DNA from: CAZGMJ01 sp964526785
GTDB lineage: Bacteria > Planctomycetota > Phycisphaerae > Sedimentisphaerales > Anaerobacaceae
Direction of reading: 5' to 3'
Assembly: GCA_964526785.1 (NCBI GenBank)
Contig: CAZGMJ010000054.1
Coordinates: forward strand, 1-33,116
DNA length: 33,116 nt
The position numbers and the translations under genes are program-made. Of the stretch, positions 1 to 7,159 are shown piece after piece (the stretch's first letter is position 1; every line of letters begins with the position of its first letter). The notes below the pieces were generated by a model. That model made no database searches, had not been told where the DNA came from, and saw nothing but the letters and a program-made list of their open reading frames with translations.

Positions 1-73
1 TTCGCCGACAGAAAACGCACCCCTTAAACCTCAGCGATTTCATGCGATTGCCCTGACGCCAGGGGGAGATAAC

Positions 74-102
74 TTGAACGGCCGGACGCGAGCGGGTAGT
101 AT
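74..102 (+). promoter_or_regulatory. Sigma-70-type promoter for the ABC-F gene
   Basis: A -35 TTGAAC at 74-79 and a -10 TAGTAT at 97-102 are separated by exactly 17 bp. The start codon is about 118 bp downstream of the -10. The rest of 1-219 holds no gene I can support. Called by eye, without a weight matrix. Confidence 0.45.
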
Positions 103-219
103 GGCGACTTTGCCGGATTGGCGATCGCACGGGCGAGCAATGCGAGCAACGTAGATCGGTGTCTCGTGTAACTCCCCGGCGGGCGACGGACGTTTTTCCA
201 TCAGTGGCATGTTTAATAG

Positions 220-2166
220 ATGGCGATAGTAACGCTGCAAGACATTCAAGTGGCCTTCGGATCGGAGGTTGTGCTCGACGGGTGCGAGCTTCAGCTTCAC
301 CCGGGGGAGAAGGTCGGCATGGTCGGGCCCAACGGATCGGGCAAGAGTACGATTCTCAAGCTCATCGTCGGGAGCACCGAAGCCGATATCGGCCGGGTGA
401 TTATTCAGAAGGGGCTGCGCATCGGCTATCTGCCGCAGGAGGCGAGTTTCGACGGTCGGCGGACGGTTCTGGAGGAGATGCACGCAGGTGTGCAGCATCT
501 TCTCGATATGCAGAGCGCGATCCATGCGGTTTCGCACGAAATGGAAAGCCTGACGGGTTCGGCTCTGAGCGAACGTATGAGGAAGTACGACCGTCTGTGC
601 CACGACTTCGAACTGGCGGGCGGTTACGCCTATGAAACGCGGATTCATTCGACGCTTGCGGCAATGGGATTCGGTCCTGAACTGCATCACGCGGAAACGT
701 CCGCTCTGAGCGGCGGGCAGTTGTCCCGTTTGGGGCTGGCCCAGGTGTTGATGCTGGAGACGGACCTGCTGTTGCTCGACGAGCCGACCAACCATCTGGA
801 CCTTCAGGCGACCGAATGGCTGGAGCGGTTCCTGGGGGCCTACAGCGGGGCGGCGGTGATCATCAGCCACGATCGCTACCTGCTGGACAAGGTGGCATGC
901 AAGATCATCGAGGTGGATCGGCGGAAGGCACGGGTCTACAACGGCAATTATGCCAATTACGTGCAGACGCGGGAGACGGTGCGGCTTGAGCAGGAGCGGG
1001 AGTATGTCAAGCGGGTGGAAATGGTTGAGCGGACGCGCGACTTTATCGCTCGCAACAAGGACAAGGAGGGGATGCGCAAGACGGCCCGGGGCCGGAAGAC
1101 TCGTTTGGAACGCCTGCTCAAGGAGAACCCGGATTTTCTTGAGAAGCCTTCGGAGCAGAAGACCATTGCCTTCTCTTTCGGCCGAACGGACAAGAGCGGC
1201 GATCTGATTCTTCGGGCTGAACAACTTGCGAAATCCTTCGACGATCTGGTCCTGTTCGAGGGTTTGACGTTCGATGTGGTCCGGGGCGAGTGTCTGGGTA
1301 TTACGGGGCCGAACGGTACGGGCAAGAGCACGCTGCTGAAGATGGCAACGGGCCGGCTGGAGCCGTCGGCGGGGACTATTCGTATGGGCAGCGGTCTTCG
1401 GGTCGGTTATCTCGATCAGCATGGCCGGACACTCGATGCATCGAGGACGGTGCTCGAAGAAGCCTCTGCGGCCAATCCGACTCTTTCGGAGCAGCGCGTG
1501 CGCAACCGATTGGGTGCGTTTCTGTTCACGCAGGACGATGTATTCAAGAAGTGCGGCGAACTATCGGGCGGGCAGCGCAATCGTCTGATGCTCTGCAGAC
1601 TCGTGCTGAGCGAGCCGGATGTTCTGGTGATGGATGAACCGACGAACCATCTGGATATCGCCAGTCGCGAGATGCTGGAGTCGGCGCTCGATGACTATAC
1701 GGGGACGATTGTCGTGGTCAGTCACGATCGGTATTTCCTGGACCGGATTGTCGATAAGTTGCTGGTCGTCGGCGTCAACGAGTTGGGCGAACGGGAGCTT
1801 GGACGGACGGAGCTTGTAGCGGTTGAGCCGGTCTATTCATACTACGCTTCGATCATTCGCGAGCGTCGCGAGGCGCAGCAACAGCAGGCTGATACATCCG
1901 CTTGCGGTAAGCGCCGTTCCGGCAAGGGCGGCCGGCAGCCGCGCAGCAAGACGCCGGAAGAACTCAAGCGGTTCAACAAGTATTCCGTCGAGCAGATCGA
2001 AGAGATGATTATGTCGCTCGAGGGCGAGATCGCAGAGATGAAGGAGCGTTTCGGCGACGCTGAAGTCTACAAGGATCCTTCCCGGATTACGCAGCTTCAA
2101 CAGGACTTCGAAGCCCGGACCGCGGAGCTTGACCTGCTATACCGTGCTTATGACCGCCGGACATAG
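220..2166 (+). CDS. ABC-F family ATPase (ribosome-associated type)
   Basis: A 648-residue soluble protein with two ABC ATPase domains and no membrane segments, the ABC-F layout. Members act on the ribosome as translation factors or antibiotic-protection proteins rather than as transporters. Domain 1 has Walker A GPNGSGKS at about residues 36-43, signature LSGGQ at about 163 and Walker B LLLLDEPTNHLD at about 184-195. Domain 2 has GPNGTGKST at about 363-371, LSGGQ at about 447 and VLVMDEPTNHLD at about 468-479. The long charged interdomain linker, about residues 230-310, is the ABC-F hallmark. A basic, coiled-coil-like C-terminal tail at about 560-648 resembles the Uup-type extension. The ATG at 220 has no clear Shine-Dalgarno sequence, so the start is less sure than the rest. 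The gene is monocistronic, with its own promoter and a hairpin behind it. I cannot tell Uup-like from EttA-like or resistance-type function. Confidence 0.93.
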   Translation: MAIVTLQDIQVAFGSEVVLDGCELQLHPGEKVGMVGPNGSGKSTILKLIVGSTEADIGRVIIQKGLRIGYLPQEASFDGRRTVLEEMHAGVQHLLDMQSAIHAVSHEMESLTGSALSERMRKYDRLCHDFELAGGYAYETRIHSTLAAMGFGPELHHAETSALSGGQLSRLGLAQVLMLETDLLLLDEPTNHLDLQATEWLERFLGAYSGAAVIISHDRYLLDKVACKIIEVDRRKARVYNGNYANYVQTRETVRLEQEREYVKRVEMVERTRDFIARNKDKEGMRKTARGRKTRLERLLKENPDFLEKPSEQKTIAFSFGRTDKSGDLILRAEQLAKSFDDLVLFEGLTFDVVRGECLGITGPNGTGKSTLLKMATGRLEPSAGTIRMGSGLRVGYLDQHGRTLDASRTVLEEASAANPTLSEQRVRNRLGAFLFTQDDVFKKCGELSGGQRNRLMLCRLVLSEPDVLVMDEPTNHLDIASREMLESALDDYTGTIVVVSHDRYFLDRIVDKLLVVGVNELGERELGRTELVAVEPVYSYYASIIRERREAQQQQADTSACGKRRSGKGGRQPRSKTPEELKRFNKYSVEQIEEMIMSLEGEIAEMKERFGDAEVYKDPSRITQLQQDFEARTAELDLLYRAYDRRT

Positions 2167-2291
2167 AGGAGATAGCCTAAGGAGCGGTGGGCCGGCGAGC
2201 TGCTGTTTGTATAGCGCTTCGATTAGCGGTTGCGAATTGCGACCGGATGGAACTGCACGCACACCTTCGACCAGCACAAAAGAAGAGCAGC

Positions 2292-2318
2292 CGCAAGCGC
2301 CAATCCTTTGGGCTTGCG
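2292..2318. terminator. Hairpin between convergent genes, likely bidirectional terminator
   Basis: CGCAAGC at 2292-2298 pairs with GCTTGCG at 2312-2318, and after one bulged G the inner arms CCAA and TTGG pair around a TCCT loop. This gives an 11-bp stem with one bulge. A CTTTT run follows a short way downstream on + and a T-rich run (TCTTCTTTT) on -. It lies between the ABC-F stop at 2166 and the end of the PEP-CTERM gene at 2453. The remainder of 2167-2452 shows nothing else. Confidence 0.5.
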
Positions 2319-2452
2319 ACTGCGTGCTTTTGGCGGCTGCGATTGTACCTGGCACATGGCCTCCATGCCTGCGTGCCGAACGGGCCTATGTCGGCAGCCA
2401 CAACCTGTAGCCACCTGACTCTTTCCGTCAACTGCCAATCGCGACCGTTTTT

Positions 2453-3190
2453 TTACAGCGAGCGTCTTCTGCGAAGCCATCCGACAAGGCCGACACCGAT
2501 ACTGCCGAGCAGAACCGCTCCTGGTGCGGGAATCGGAGCGGCAGACATGTGGTAGATATCCGGGTCGCTCGGGTTATTATCCGCATCGATGAGATTACCG
2601 CCGACTGCAAAACCAATGTTGGTCACATGGTTCAGATTCGCGACGTCGGTCAGGTCCAGGCACAAGACTGCACTTTCGTCCGGATCTAACTGCACCCAGT
2701 CGTTCTCATAGAAATTGTCAGGCTCATTGAATGGGGCGTCCGTGTAACCTGTGTTCAAAAAGATGTTGGCTGACCAGATGTCGTCATTGTCATTCTCTAA
2801 ATACAGACAGTACTTGTCATAACCCACCAGGCTGTTTGTGGGAGGCTCGCCCAATGCTGCGCCAATGACTTGTGCAGTAGTGGCCCCTGATCCTGTGGAC
2901 GACGTACCCCAGAAGTTGGCACCAATACCGATCTGTGCGAATGGGGAGTGCTCATTGTCATTGGGTAAATCATCGACTTGCCCGAAGAAGCCGACAACGC
3001 CACTCATGTCCGTTCCATACTCGACGGGATCGTCTGTTACCACCTGAAGGTTTGTGAGGTCGGATTCGGGATTCTCATACACATCCCAGAGCATCTCGAG
3101 TGCAGATTTGTTCAAGGTGAAGGTGGATGCCGCCATAGTTGCACAGGCGGGCAGACCGAGCACCAGTAACACAACAACTAACCTTTTCAT
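2453..3190 (-). CDS. PEP-CTERM sorting-signal exported protein
   Basis: A 245-residue exported protein of unknown function. It has an N-terminal signal peptide (Lys-Arg, then a hydrophobic run, likely cleaved near ATMAA). The C-terminus carries the tripartite sorting signal: IPAPGAVLLG at about residues 217-226, a short hydrophobic helix, then the basic tail RRRR. Such proteins are recognised by an exosortase and often end up in an extracellular matrix. The central 190 residues are rich in Asp, Asn, Thr and aromatic residues, consistent with a beta-rich secreted domain, but I do not recognise a family. AAGGGGAA precedes the ATG at good spacing. No exosortase or other sorting gene is in this window. 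Confidence 0.88.
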   Translation of the reverse strand: MKRLVVVLLVLGLPACATMAASTFTLNKSALEMLWDVYENPESDLTNLQVVTDDPVEYGTDMSGVVGFFGQVDDLPNDNEHSPFAQIGIGANFWGTSSTGSGATTAQVIGAALGEPPTNSLVGYDKYCLYLENDNDDIWSANIFLNTGYTDAPFNEPDNFYENDWVQLDPDESAVLCLDLTDVANLNHVTNIGFAVGGNLIDADNNPSDPDIYHMSAAPIPAPGAVLLGSIGVGLVGWLRRRRSL

Positions 3191-3827
3191 TTCTGTTCCC
3201 CTTTCTTTTCTTCATTGCTTTTCGCCCCATTGCTCAACGTGAACGGAGCACGTCACTAAGTCAGTCAAACATGATCTATAATCAGCTCAGTTCGGGCGAT
3301 CTCGTGCACTGACAAATCTGCCTGCAATACGCTCGTCACTGAGTATGTTTTCGATTCTCACGAGTATGCTCCTGGCAATAGCAGCCAATTCACTGCCGTG
3401 TGTCCTTATTTATCCAATATCGAGAAACTGGTCTTCAGGGTGATGCCTGTTATTCATGGACAACCGCCAGTCGGCATCCCCTCCTCGCCGGACCGCCTCG
3501 CATTCGAAGTGCTCCTTTGAGGTGCATGCATGTGAACACAAAGGCCTTGAATGTGCCTATAGGGAATCTCCGTAGTTTTCCAGAGAGAAATGCTCAAAGC
3601 GAACGAGAGTGTCATTTTGAGATTTCAGTGCCGCTGGTGACAATGCCGAACGCTGCAAGGCTGCGGCCCAGATCAATAGGTGTTTCCCTTAGAACAATTA
3701 GGCATATTGCTTATGGTCCGGGCGATGTGCGTGTCATACACTCTGGGCAATCTAAGATATGCCAGTCGCAATGCAGCACGCGTGTATGAACGGGCAAGAA
3801 CATGGTTTTTGTTAGTGAGGTGAGACA
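3191..3827. other. Non-coding stretch with no recognised gene
   Basis: This 637-bp stretch separates the PEP-CTERM gene (-) from the small-gene island (+). An open frame at 3400-3789 exists, but its translation has no domain-like composition, no membrane segment and no ribosome binding site at its start, so I do not call it. Promoters for both flanking genes must lie here, but I could not pick a convincing -35/-10 pair. The region is more AT-rich than its flanks. Confidence 0.5.
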
Positions 3828-3968
3828 ATGCATAAGTTCAAGAGATTTCTGATGTGTATGCTTACAGCGGTGACGCTATCGTGCTTTCTGGCGGGATGCA
3901 ATACGATGGAGGGCGCGGGCGAAGACATCCAGGAAGGCGGCGAAGCCATCGAGGATGCGGCCGATTAA
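3828..3968 (+). CDS. Small entericidin-like lipoprotein
   Basis: A 46-residue protein. It has a lysine-rich start, a hydrophobic helix and the lipobox LAGC with Cys24 as the lipidation site. The short acidic mature part contains GAGEDIQ and GEAIEDAAD. The pattern N-T-(M/x)-x-G-x-G-x-D-I after the cysteine is that of the entericidin EcnA/EcnB family, small envelope lipoproteins linked to stationary-phase and osmotic stress. The Shine-Dalgarno GAGGTGAG lies just upstream of the ATG. It is the first gene of the small-gene island, 55 bp before the first DUF1328 gene. A partner toxin or antidote role, as claimed for the E. coli pair, cannot be judged here. Confidence 0.82.
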   Translation: MHKFKRFLMCMLTAVTLSCFLAGCNTMEGAGEDIQEGGEAIEDAAD

Positions 3969-4023
3969 GGCGTTGTCGGAATACTGAACTACCGTGGGGA
4001 CAGAGCTTCGAAGGGATATGGAG

Positions 4024-4197
4024 ATGAACTTATTGGGATGGGCGATCACGTTTCTGGTAATCGCTTTGATAGCGGCGATATTCGGTTTTACCGGTATTGC
4101 CTCGGCGGCGGCGGGTATCGCGAAGATACTGTTCGTTGTCTTCCTCGTGATCTTCATCGTTTTGTTGATCATGAATTTCACCCGCAAGGCGAGTTGA
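4024..4197 (+). CDS. DUF1328 small membrane protein, copy 1
   Basis: A 57-residue inner-membrane protein made of two hydrophobic helices joined by a Gly/Ala-rich turn, ending NFTRKAS. The core GWAITFLVIALIAAIFG and the segment GIASAAAGIAKILF are typical of DUF1328 (YtjA-like) proteins, which are associated with envelope stress but lack a known activity. I start it at ATG 4024 because AAGGGA at 4011-4016 is 7 bp upstream and family members begin right at the first helix. The ATG at 4018 and a longer GTG-started frame from 3994 are possible but too close to, or lacking, a ribosome binding site. A close paralogue lies at 6598-6780. Confidence 0.85.
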   Translation: MNLLGWAITFLVIALIAAIFGFTGIASAAAGIAKILFVVFLVIFIVLLIMNFTRKAS

Positions 4198-4300
4198 GGT
4201 CGCGCGGACTTCAACGCACCCTTGCAGCAGCATAGACTGCGATACCAGAGCAACTGAAGAATAAGCACATGAATGTGAATACGGGAAGGAGCACCAGATT

Positions 4301-4492
4301 ATGACGGCTTTTTTGAGAAAACTCATGACGATATTGATGCTGAGTATGGTCACGATCGGTACGACTACGTTTGTCTGCGGCTGTGAGGATGACTCGGCCA
4401 TCGAAGACGCGGCAGAGGAGACCGAGGACGCAGCGGAAGACGCGGCCGATGCCGTGGAAGATGCGGCCGACGAGATGGGCGACGAAATGTAA
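4301..4492 (+). CDS. Small acidic lipoprotein with EDAA repeats, entericidin-like
   Basis: A 63-residue protein with an N-terminal hydrophobic signal and a probable lipobox ending VCGC (Cys28 as lipid site). It is followed by an almost entirely acidic, alanine-rich tail made of repeated EDAA/AEDA units (about seven) that would form one charged helix. No globular domain is possible at this size. It resembles the entericidin-like gene at 3828 in design, with a longer repetitive tail. GGAAGGAG lies upstream of the ATG. It sits 39 bp before csbD in the same direction, so the two are probably cotranscribed. Function is unknown; a periplasmic, membrane-tethered acidic helix is what the sequence shows. 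Confidence 0.75.
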   Translation: MTAFLRKLMTILMLSMVTIGTTTFVCGCEDDSAIEDAAEETEDAAEDAADAVEDAADEMGDEM

Positions 4493-4531
4493 TTCGCCGT
4501 AGCGCTGAGCTATTGGGAAAGGAGAACGATC

Positions 4532-4729
4532 GTGAATGAAGAGACACTGAAGGGAAAATGGAACCAGCTCAAAGGCCGCACGAAGGAGAAGTGGGGCGAG
4601 CTGACGGACGACGATCTGGACCGCATCGACGGTTCGCGCGACCGGCTTATCGGGGCCATTCAGGAACGATACGGCAAGGAGCGCGAGGCGGCGGAAAAGG
4701 AAGTGGAAGCATGGCACGCAAGTCCATAA
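4532..4729 (+). CDS. CsbD family stress protein
   Basis: A 65-residue hydrophilic protein matching the CsbD/YjbJ family. It opens LKGKWNQLKGRTKEKWGELTD, then has a DDL-x-x-I-D-G-x-R-D-x-L-x-G turn and a basic, helical second half with QERYGKEREAAEKEVEAW. Family members are very abundant general-stress proteins (sigma-B dependent in Bacillus, osmotic or stationary phase in enterics) with no known enzymatic activity. The start is GTG at 4532, with AAAGGAG 7 bp upstream. A 37-bp part of this gene, with one mismatch, recurs at 7089-7125 as a decayed copy. Confidence 0.92.
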   Translation: MNEETLKGKWNQLKGRTKEKWGELTDDDLDRIDGSRDRLIGAIQERYGKEREAAEKEVEAWHASP

Positions 4730-4745
4730 CAACGAGAGGTGAATG

Positions 4746-5078
4746 ATGACAACAAAACTGGAAAGAGACATAGAATCGCTTAAGAAGGACATTGATAAGT
4801 TCCGCTCGCATCTGGGCGGGACATTGTCGGATGCCGGAAGTTTGAGCCACGACAAGGTGCTGGAGACGAAGGATCGTTTAAAAGCCGCCATGGCGGGTTT
4901 CGAGGGCAAGGCCGCGGAGAAAATCGGTCACGCTAACGAAGTGATGCACGATCAGGGAGAGCGAGCGATCCACGCTTCGCGCGAGGTGGTCGCAAGCAAA
5001 CCTCTGACCACTGTGATGGTGTCGTTTGCGGCCGGACTCATGACGGCGTTCCTTCTGGATCGGCACAACAGCAAATGA
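4746..5078 (+). CDS. YqjD/ElaB/DUF883-like membrane-anchored protein
   Basis: About 110 residues. A long amphipathic helical part (about residues 1-80) rich in Lys, Glu and Ala is followed by one C-terminal membrane helix (TTVMVSFAAGLMTAFLL) and the short tail DRHNSK. This is the YqjD/ElaB/YgaM (DUF883) architecture. The E. coli members are tail-anchored inner-membrane proteins that bind ribosomes in stationary phase. Two adjacent ATGs at 4743 and 4746 are possible; 4746 is better spaced (6 bp) from GAGG. It follows csbD by 16 bp and overlaps the next gene by 4 bp (ATGA), the same yqjD-yqjE order as in E. coli. Confidence 0.85.
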   Translation: MTTKLERDIESLKKDIDKFRSHLGGTLSDAGSLSHDKVLETKDRLKAAMAGFEGKAAEKIGHANEVMHDQGERAIHASREVVASKPLTTVMVSFAAGLMTAFLLDRHNSK

Positions 5079-5386
5079 GTACGATCCGAGACATCGTAAT
5101 AATTGCGCGGGACGTCAGCCAGATCGCCGCGGATTTGGTCAAATGTCAGATCGATCAGATGGCCCTGACGTACAAGGAGACCCTCACTCGAATTCTGACG
5201 TGGCTGCTGCTGGTATTGGCGGCAATACTGCTGGCGGTTGGGGGGTTGGGTCTCATTTTGTGGGGCCTCTTTTTGAAACTGACAGTCGTTGTCGGGCCAA
5301 TAGCTGCTGCGTTTATCCTGGGAGTTCCCTTGCTTTTAGCGGCCGCTTTGATGTTGTTGGTCGCCAGAAATCTCCTGAAGGATTGA
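5075..5386 (+). CDS. YqjE-like (DUF1469, holin superfamily III) membrane protein
   Basis: A 103-residue protein with an N-terminal amphipathic segment (about 1-38) and two strong membrane helices at about 42-65 and 72-97, ending in the basic tail ARNLLKD. Size, topology and position directly after a YqjD-like gene match the YqjE family (Phage_holin_3_6). Despite the superfamily name, chromosomal members are not lysis proteins; their role is unknown, but they are coexpressed with YqjD. The start overlaps the preceding stop by 4 bp, which implies translational coupling. Confidence 0.83.
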   Translation: MSTIRDIVIIARDVSQIAADLVKCQIDQMALTYKETLTRILTWLLLVLAAILLAVGGLGLILWGLFLKLTVVVGPIAAAFILGVPLLLAAALMLLVARNLLKD

Positions 5387-5418
5387 ACATTCCGGGAACA
5401 TGACAAGGAGTAATTGCA

Positions 5419-5895
5419 ATGGCTAAACGAACGCCAACCACGCAGACGCGTGTTCTGGAAAACACGGCCGAGCAGATCAACGAGCGCTTGCGAAGAGAAA
5501 TGGAGGCGCGGGTGCTGTACTTCGCTCAGTACCCTGATGAAATCGATGGCAGACTGCAGGAACTTGCGCAAGAGTGGGATATCGAGCGCGTGCTGGAGGC
5601 CAATGCGGCGGGTTTGTCGCTCTTTGGAATCCTGATGGCCCGCAGATCCCGCAGGTGGCTGGCGATGCCATTCGGGGTTGCAGCTTTCCTGCTTCTGCAC
5701 GCGGTCCAGGGCTGGTGTCCGCCTGTGCCGATGTTCCGGAGGCTTGGTGTGCGCACCGTAAGGGAGATCAATGAGGAGCGTCAGGCCCTTCGAGTTCTCA
5801 AGGGAGACTTTGACGACGTGGACCTGTCGAATCTCAAGAATCCTCAGGACAAGGCGGAAAAGGCGCTCGATGCGGCTGTAGCAGATAGCGACTAG
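5419..5895 (+). CDS. DUF2892 (YgaP-type membrane) domain protein
   Basis: A 158-residue protein. A charged helical N-terminus (about 1-60) precedes a DUF2892-like hairpin: IERVLEANAAGLSLFGIL, a short basic loop RRSRR, then a second hydrophobic segment with AVQGWCPPVPMFRRLG, the G-W-C-P signature at about residues 96-99. The C-terminal 45 residues are acidic and helical. The hairpin is like the membrane part of YgaP-type proteins, but there is no rhodanese domain. AAGGAG 8 bp before the ATG supports the start. It is 32 bp behind the YqjE-like gene and likely the last gene of that operon. Function unknown. Confidence 0.75.
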   Translation: MAKRTPTTQTRVLENTAEQINERLRREMEARVLYFAQYPDEIDGRLQELAQEWDIERVLEANAAGLSLFGILMARRSRRWLAMPFGVAAFLLLHAVQGWCPPVPMFRRLGVRTVREINEERQALRVLKGDFDDVDLSNLKNPQDKAEKALDAAVADSD

Positions 5896-5957
5896 ATATC
5901 AATCCTGCGCGAATCCTACTGTAATGCTTCGACTGCGATCGAAACATCGCAATATTC

Positions 5958-6401
5958 ATGTTTGACATTGACTGGCAACAGATTTCGTTCATCCTGCTGC
6001 GGATGCTCGCGGCGTATGTGCTTGCATTCCCGATCGCCTGGGACAGAGAGAAGAGCGCCCGAAGTGCCGGGTTGCGGACATTCCCGCTGGTGGCTATGGC
6101 CGCGTGCTCCTATATGCTCATTGGCATCACGGTGTTCAGCGAGGGGGATCCTCAGTCTCGCGTGATCTACGGGTTGCTGACCGGTATGGGGTTCATTGGA
6201 GGAGGGGCTATCGTCAAAAACAGGGATCACGTTACGGGCACAGCCACCGCTGCGAGTCTGTGGAATACCGGAGCTATTGGGATCGCCGTGGCTTGGGATC
6301 GATTCGAGATGGCGATCCTGCTGTCCATCGTCAACTTTGTTACTCTACGGGCCGTACGGAAGCTAAAGGACAATATGGAACATGACGGGGCGGATCAATA
6401 A
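5958..6401 (+). CDS. MgtC/SapB family membrane protein, short form
   Basis: A 147-residue membrane protein with about four helices carrying MgtC/SapB motifs: WDREKSARSAGLRTFPLVA near residues 27-46, GLLTGMGFIGGGAIVK at about 72-87, and T-A-T-A-A-S-L-W-x-T-G-A-I-G at about 95-108. MgtC in pathogens supports growth at low magnesium and modulates the ATP synthase. Chromosomal SapB-type members in free-living bacteria are not understood. This copy lacks the C-terminal cytosolic ACT-like domain of Salmonella MgtC, as most SapB-type members do. No Shine-Dalgarno is visible before ATG 5958. It lies between the csbD operon and the second DUF1328 gene, suggesting a shared envelope-stress context. Confidence 0.85.
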   Translation: MFDIDWQQISFILLRMLAAYVLAFPIAWDREKSARSAGLRTFPLVAMAACSYMLIGITVFSEGDPQSRVIYGLLTGMGFIGGGAIVKNRDHVTGTATAASLWNTGAIGIAVAWDRFEMAILLSIVNFVTLRAVRKLKDNMEHDGADQ

Positions 6402-6597
6402 TATGTGATGCGCAAAGAGGGGCCGGCTGACAATACATGGGAAACGCATCTATGCTTTCGGTGTATTTACGCGATCTATAAGACGAGGAAAGACATGGCG
6501 TGCCGAAGCTACATGACGTTACGTAGTGGAAGTGTCGCCGGAGTGATAGAACATAGCAGGCTTTTTACAGAAATCTTTCGAACGAAAGGACAGGACT

Positions 6598-6780
6598 ATG
6601 GGTTTGTTAGGATGGGCATTGATCTTTTTGGTTATTGCCGTGATAGCGGCAGTATTCGGGTTTGGCGGTATCGCCTCGGCGGCAGCCGGCATCGCGAAGA
6701 TACTCTTTTTCATCTTCCTGGTGATCTTCGTCGTATTACTGATTATGGGTCTGCTGGGGGTGGGTGCCGCCGCAGCCTGA
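6598..6780 (+). CDS. DUF1328 small membrane protein, copy 2
   Basis: A 60-residue, two-helix membrane protein, a close paralogue of the protein at 4024-4197. Both share GWA(x)xFLVIA, IASAAAGIAKILF and FLVIF with high nucleotide identity. The C-terminus differs, ending GVGAAAA instead of a basic tail. AAAGGACAG stands directly before the ATG. Between MgtC and this gene (6402-6597) I see no other gene, although there is room for its own promoter. The function of DUF1328 is unknown; it is a common member of stress gene sets. Confidence 0.85.
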   Translation: MGLLGWALIFLVIAVIAAVFGFGGIASAAAGIAKILFFIFLVIFVVLLIMGLLGVGAAAA

Positions 6781-6926
6781 CGATCTGCGAATGGAGGGGC
6801 AGCCACTTCGACCAAATAGTCTTCATATTTGCCATTTAGCGCCTCACAAGGACTCTGCAACGGTCTGGACTGTAAGCTCGCTCGCTGTTCAAATAGCACT
6901 GTTATAACGTCTTTCCCAAGCAAAGA

Positions 6927-6955
6927 GTGACAAAGGATTCATATTCTGATAGTAT
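6927..6955 (+). promoter_or_regulatory. Promoter for the radical SAM gene
   Basis: A -35 GTGACA (6927-6932), a 17-bp spacer and a -10 TAGTAT (6950-6955), the same -10 as found before the ABC-F and tricorn-like genes. Transcription would start near 6962, giving a leader of about 200 nt that runs through the csbD remnant. Visual call. Confidence 0.45.
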
Positions 6956-6968
6956 TCATATAGTGAAT
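6954..6968. promoter_or_regulatory. Possible operator at the start site
   Basis: ATTCATATAGTGAAT is a perfect 5-bp inverted repeat with a 5-bp centre. It overlaps the -10 and expected start site of the promoter at 6927-6955. A second ATTCATAT lies 17 bp upstream at 6937-6944, inside the spacer. The position suits a repressor site, but the regulator is unknown and an AT-rich coincidence is possible. Confidence 0.25.
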
Positions 6969-7088
6969 GGGTACGGCTGTCATGTCATGATCGTGTAGAC
7001 AATCCAGTCCGTATTCATCAGTTTGGCCAACAATCGCGGCAATTGCTTGCAGCGTTTGGTATTGTCGAAATCGGTGAAGAAGTGGCCA

Positions 7089-7125
7089 CCGCATCGACGG
7101 TTCGCGGGACCGGCTTATCGGGGCC
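7089..7125 (+). pseudogene. Remnant of a second csbD gene
   Basis: This stretch matches 4621-4657 inside csbD at 36 of 37 positions, encoding the same IDGSRDRLIGA segment. It is closed by a stop (TAA) five codons later. Directly upstream, GAAGAAGTGG resembles GAGAAGTGG of csbD, but the roughly 27 bp between the two pieces in csbD are replaced by a few bases. An in-frame TGA also precedes it. It is therefore a non-functional, internally deleted copy. Confidence 0.75.
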
Positions 7126-7159
7126 GGTGAGGGCGGATAACAGCAGGAAGCACTGATTC

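Larger units (their letters stand above)
6781..7159. other. Non-coding stretch with promoter, inverted repeat and csbD remnant
   Basis: No intact gene. It holds a promoter at 6927-6955, an inverted repeat at 6954-6968 and the decayed csbD piece at 7089-7125, each listed separately. The first 140 bp after the DUF1328 stop show nothing recognisable. Confidence 0.6.

Noticed and set aside
40..1422. A 460-codon minus-strand open frame opposite the ABC-F gene
   Set aside because: It is the antisense shadow of a gene with clear Walker and signature motifs.
3400..3789. A 129-codon plus-strand open frame between the PEP-CTERM gene and the small-gene island
   Set aside because: No ribosome binding site, no domain-like or hydrophobic pattern, composition like random translation, and no conserved motif.
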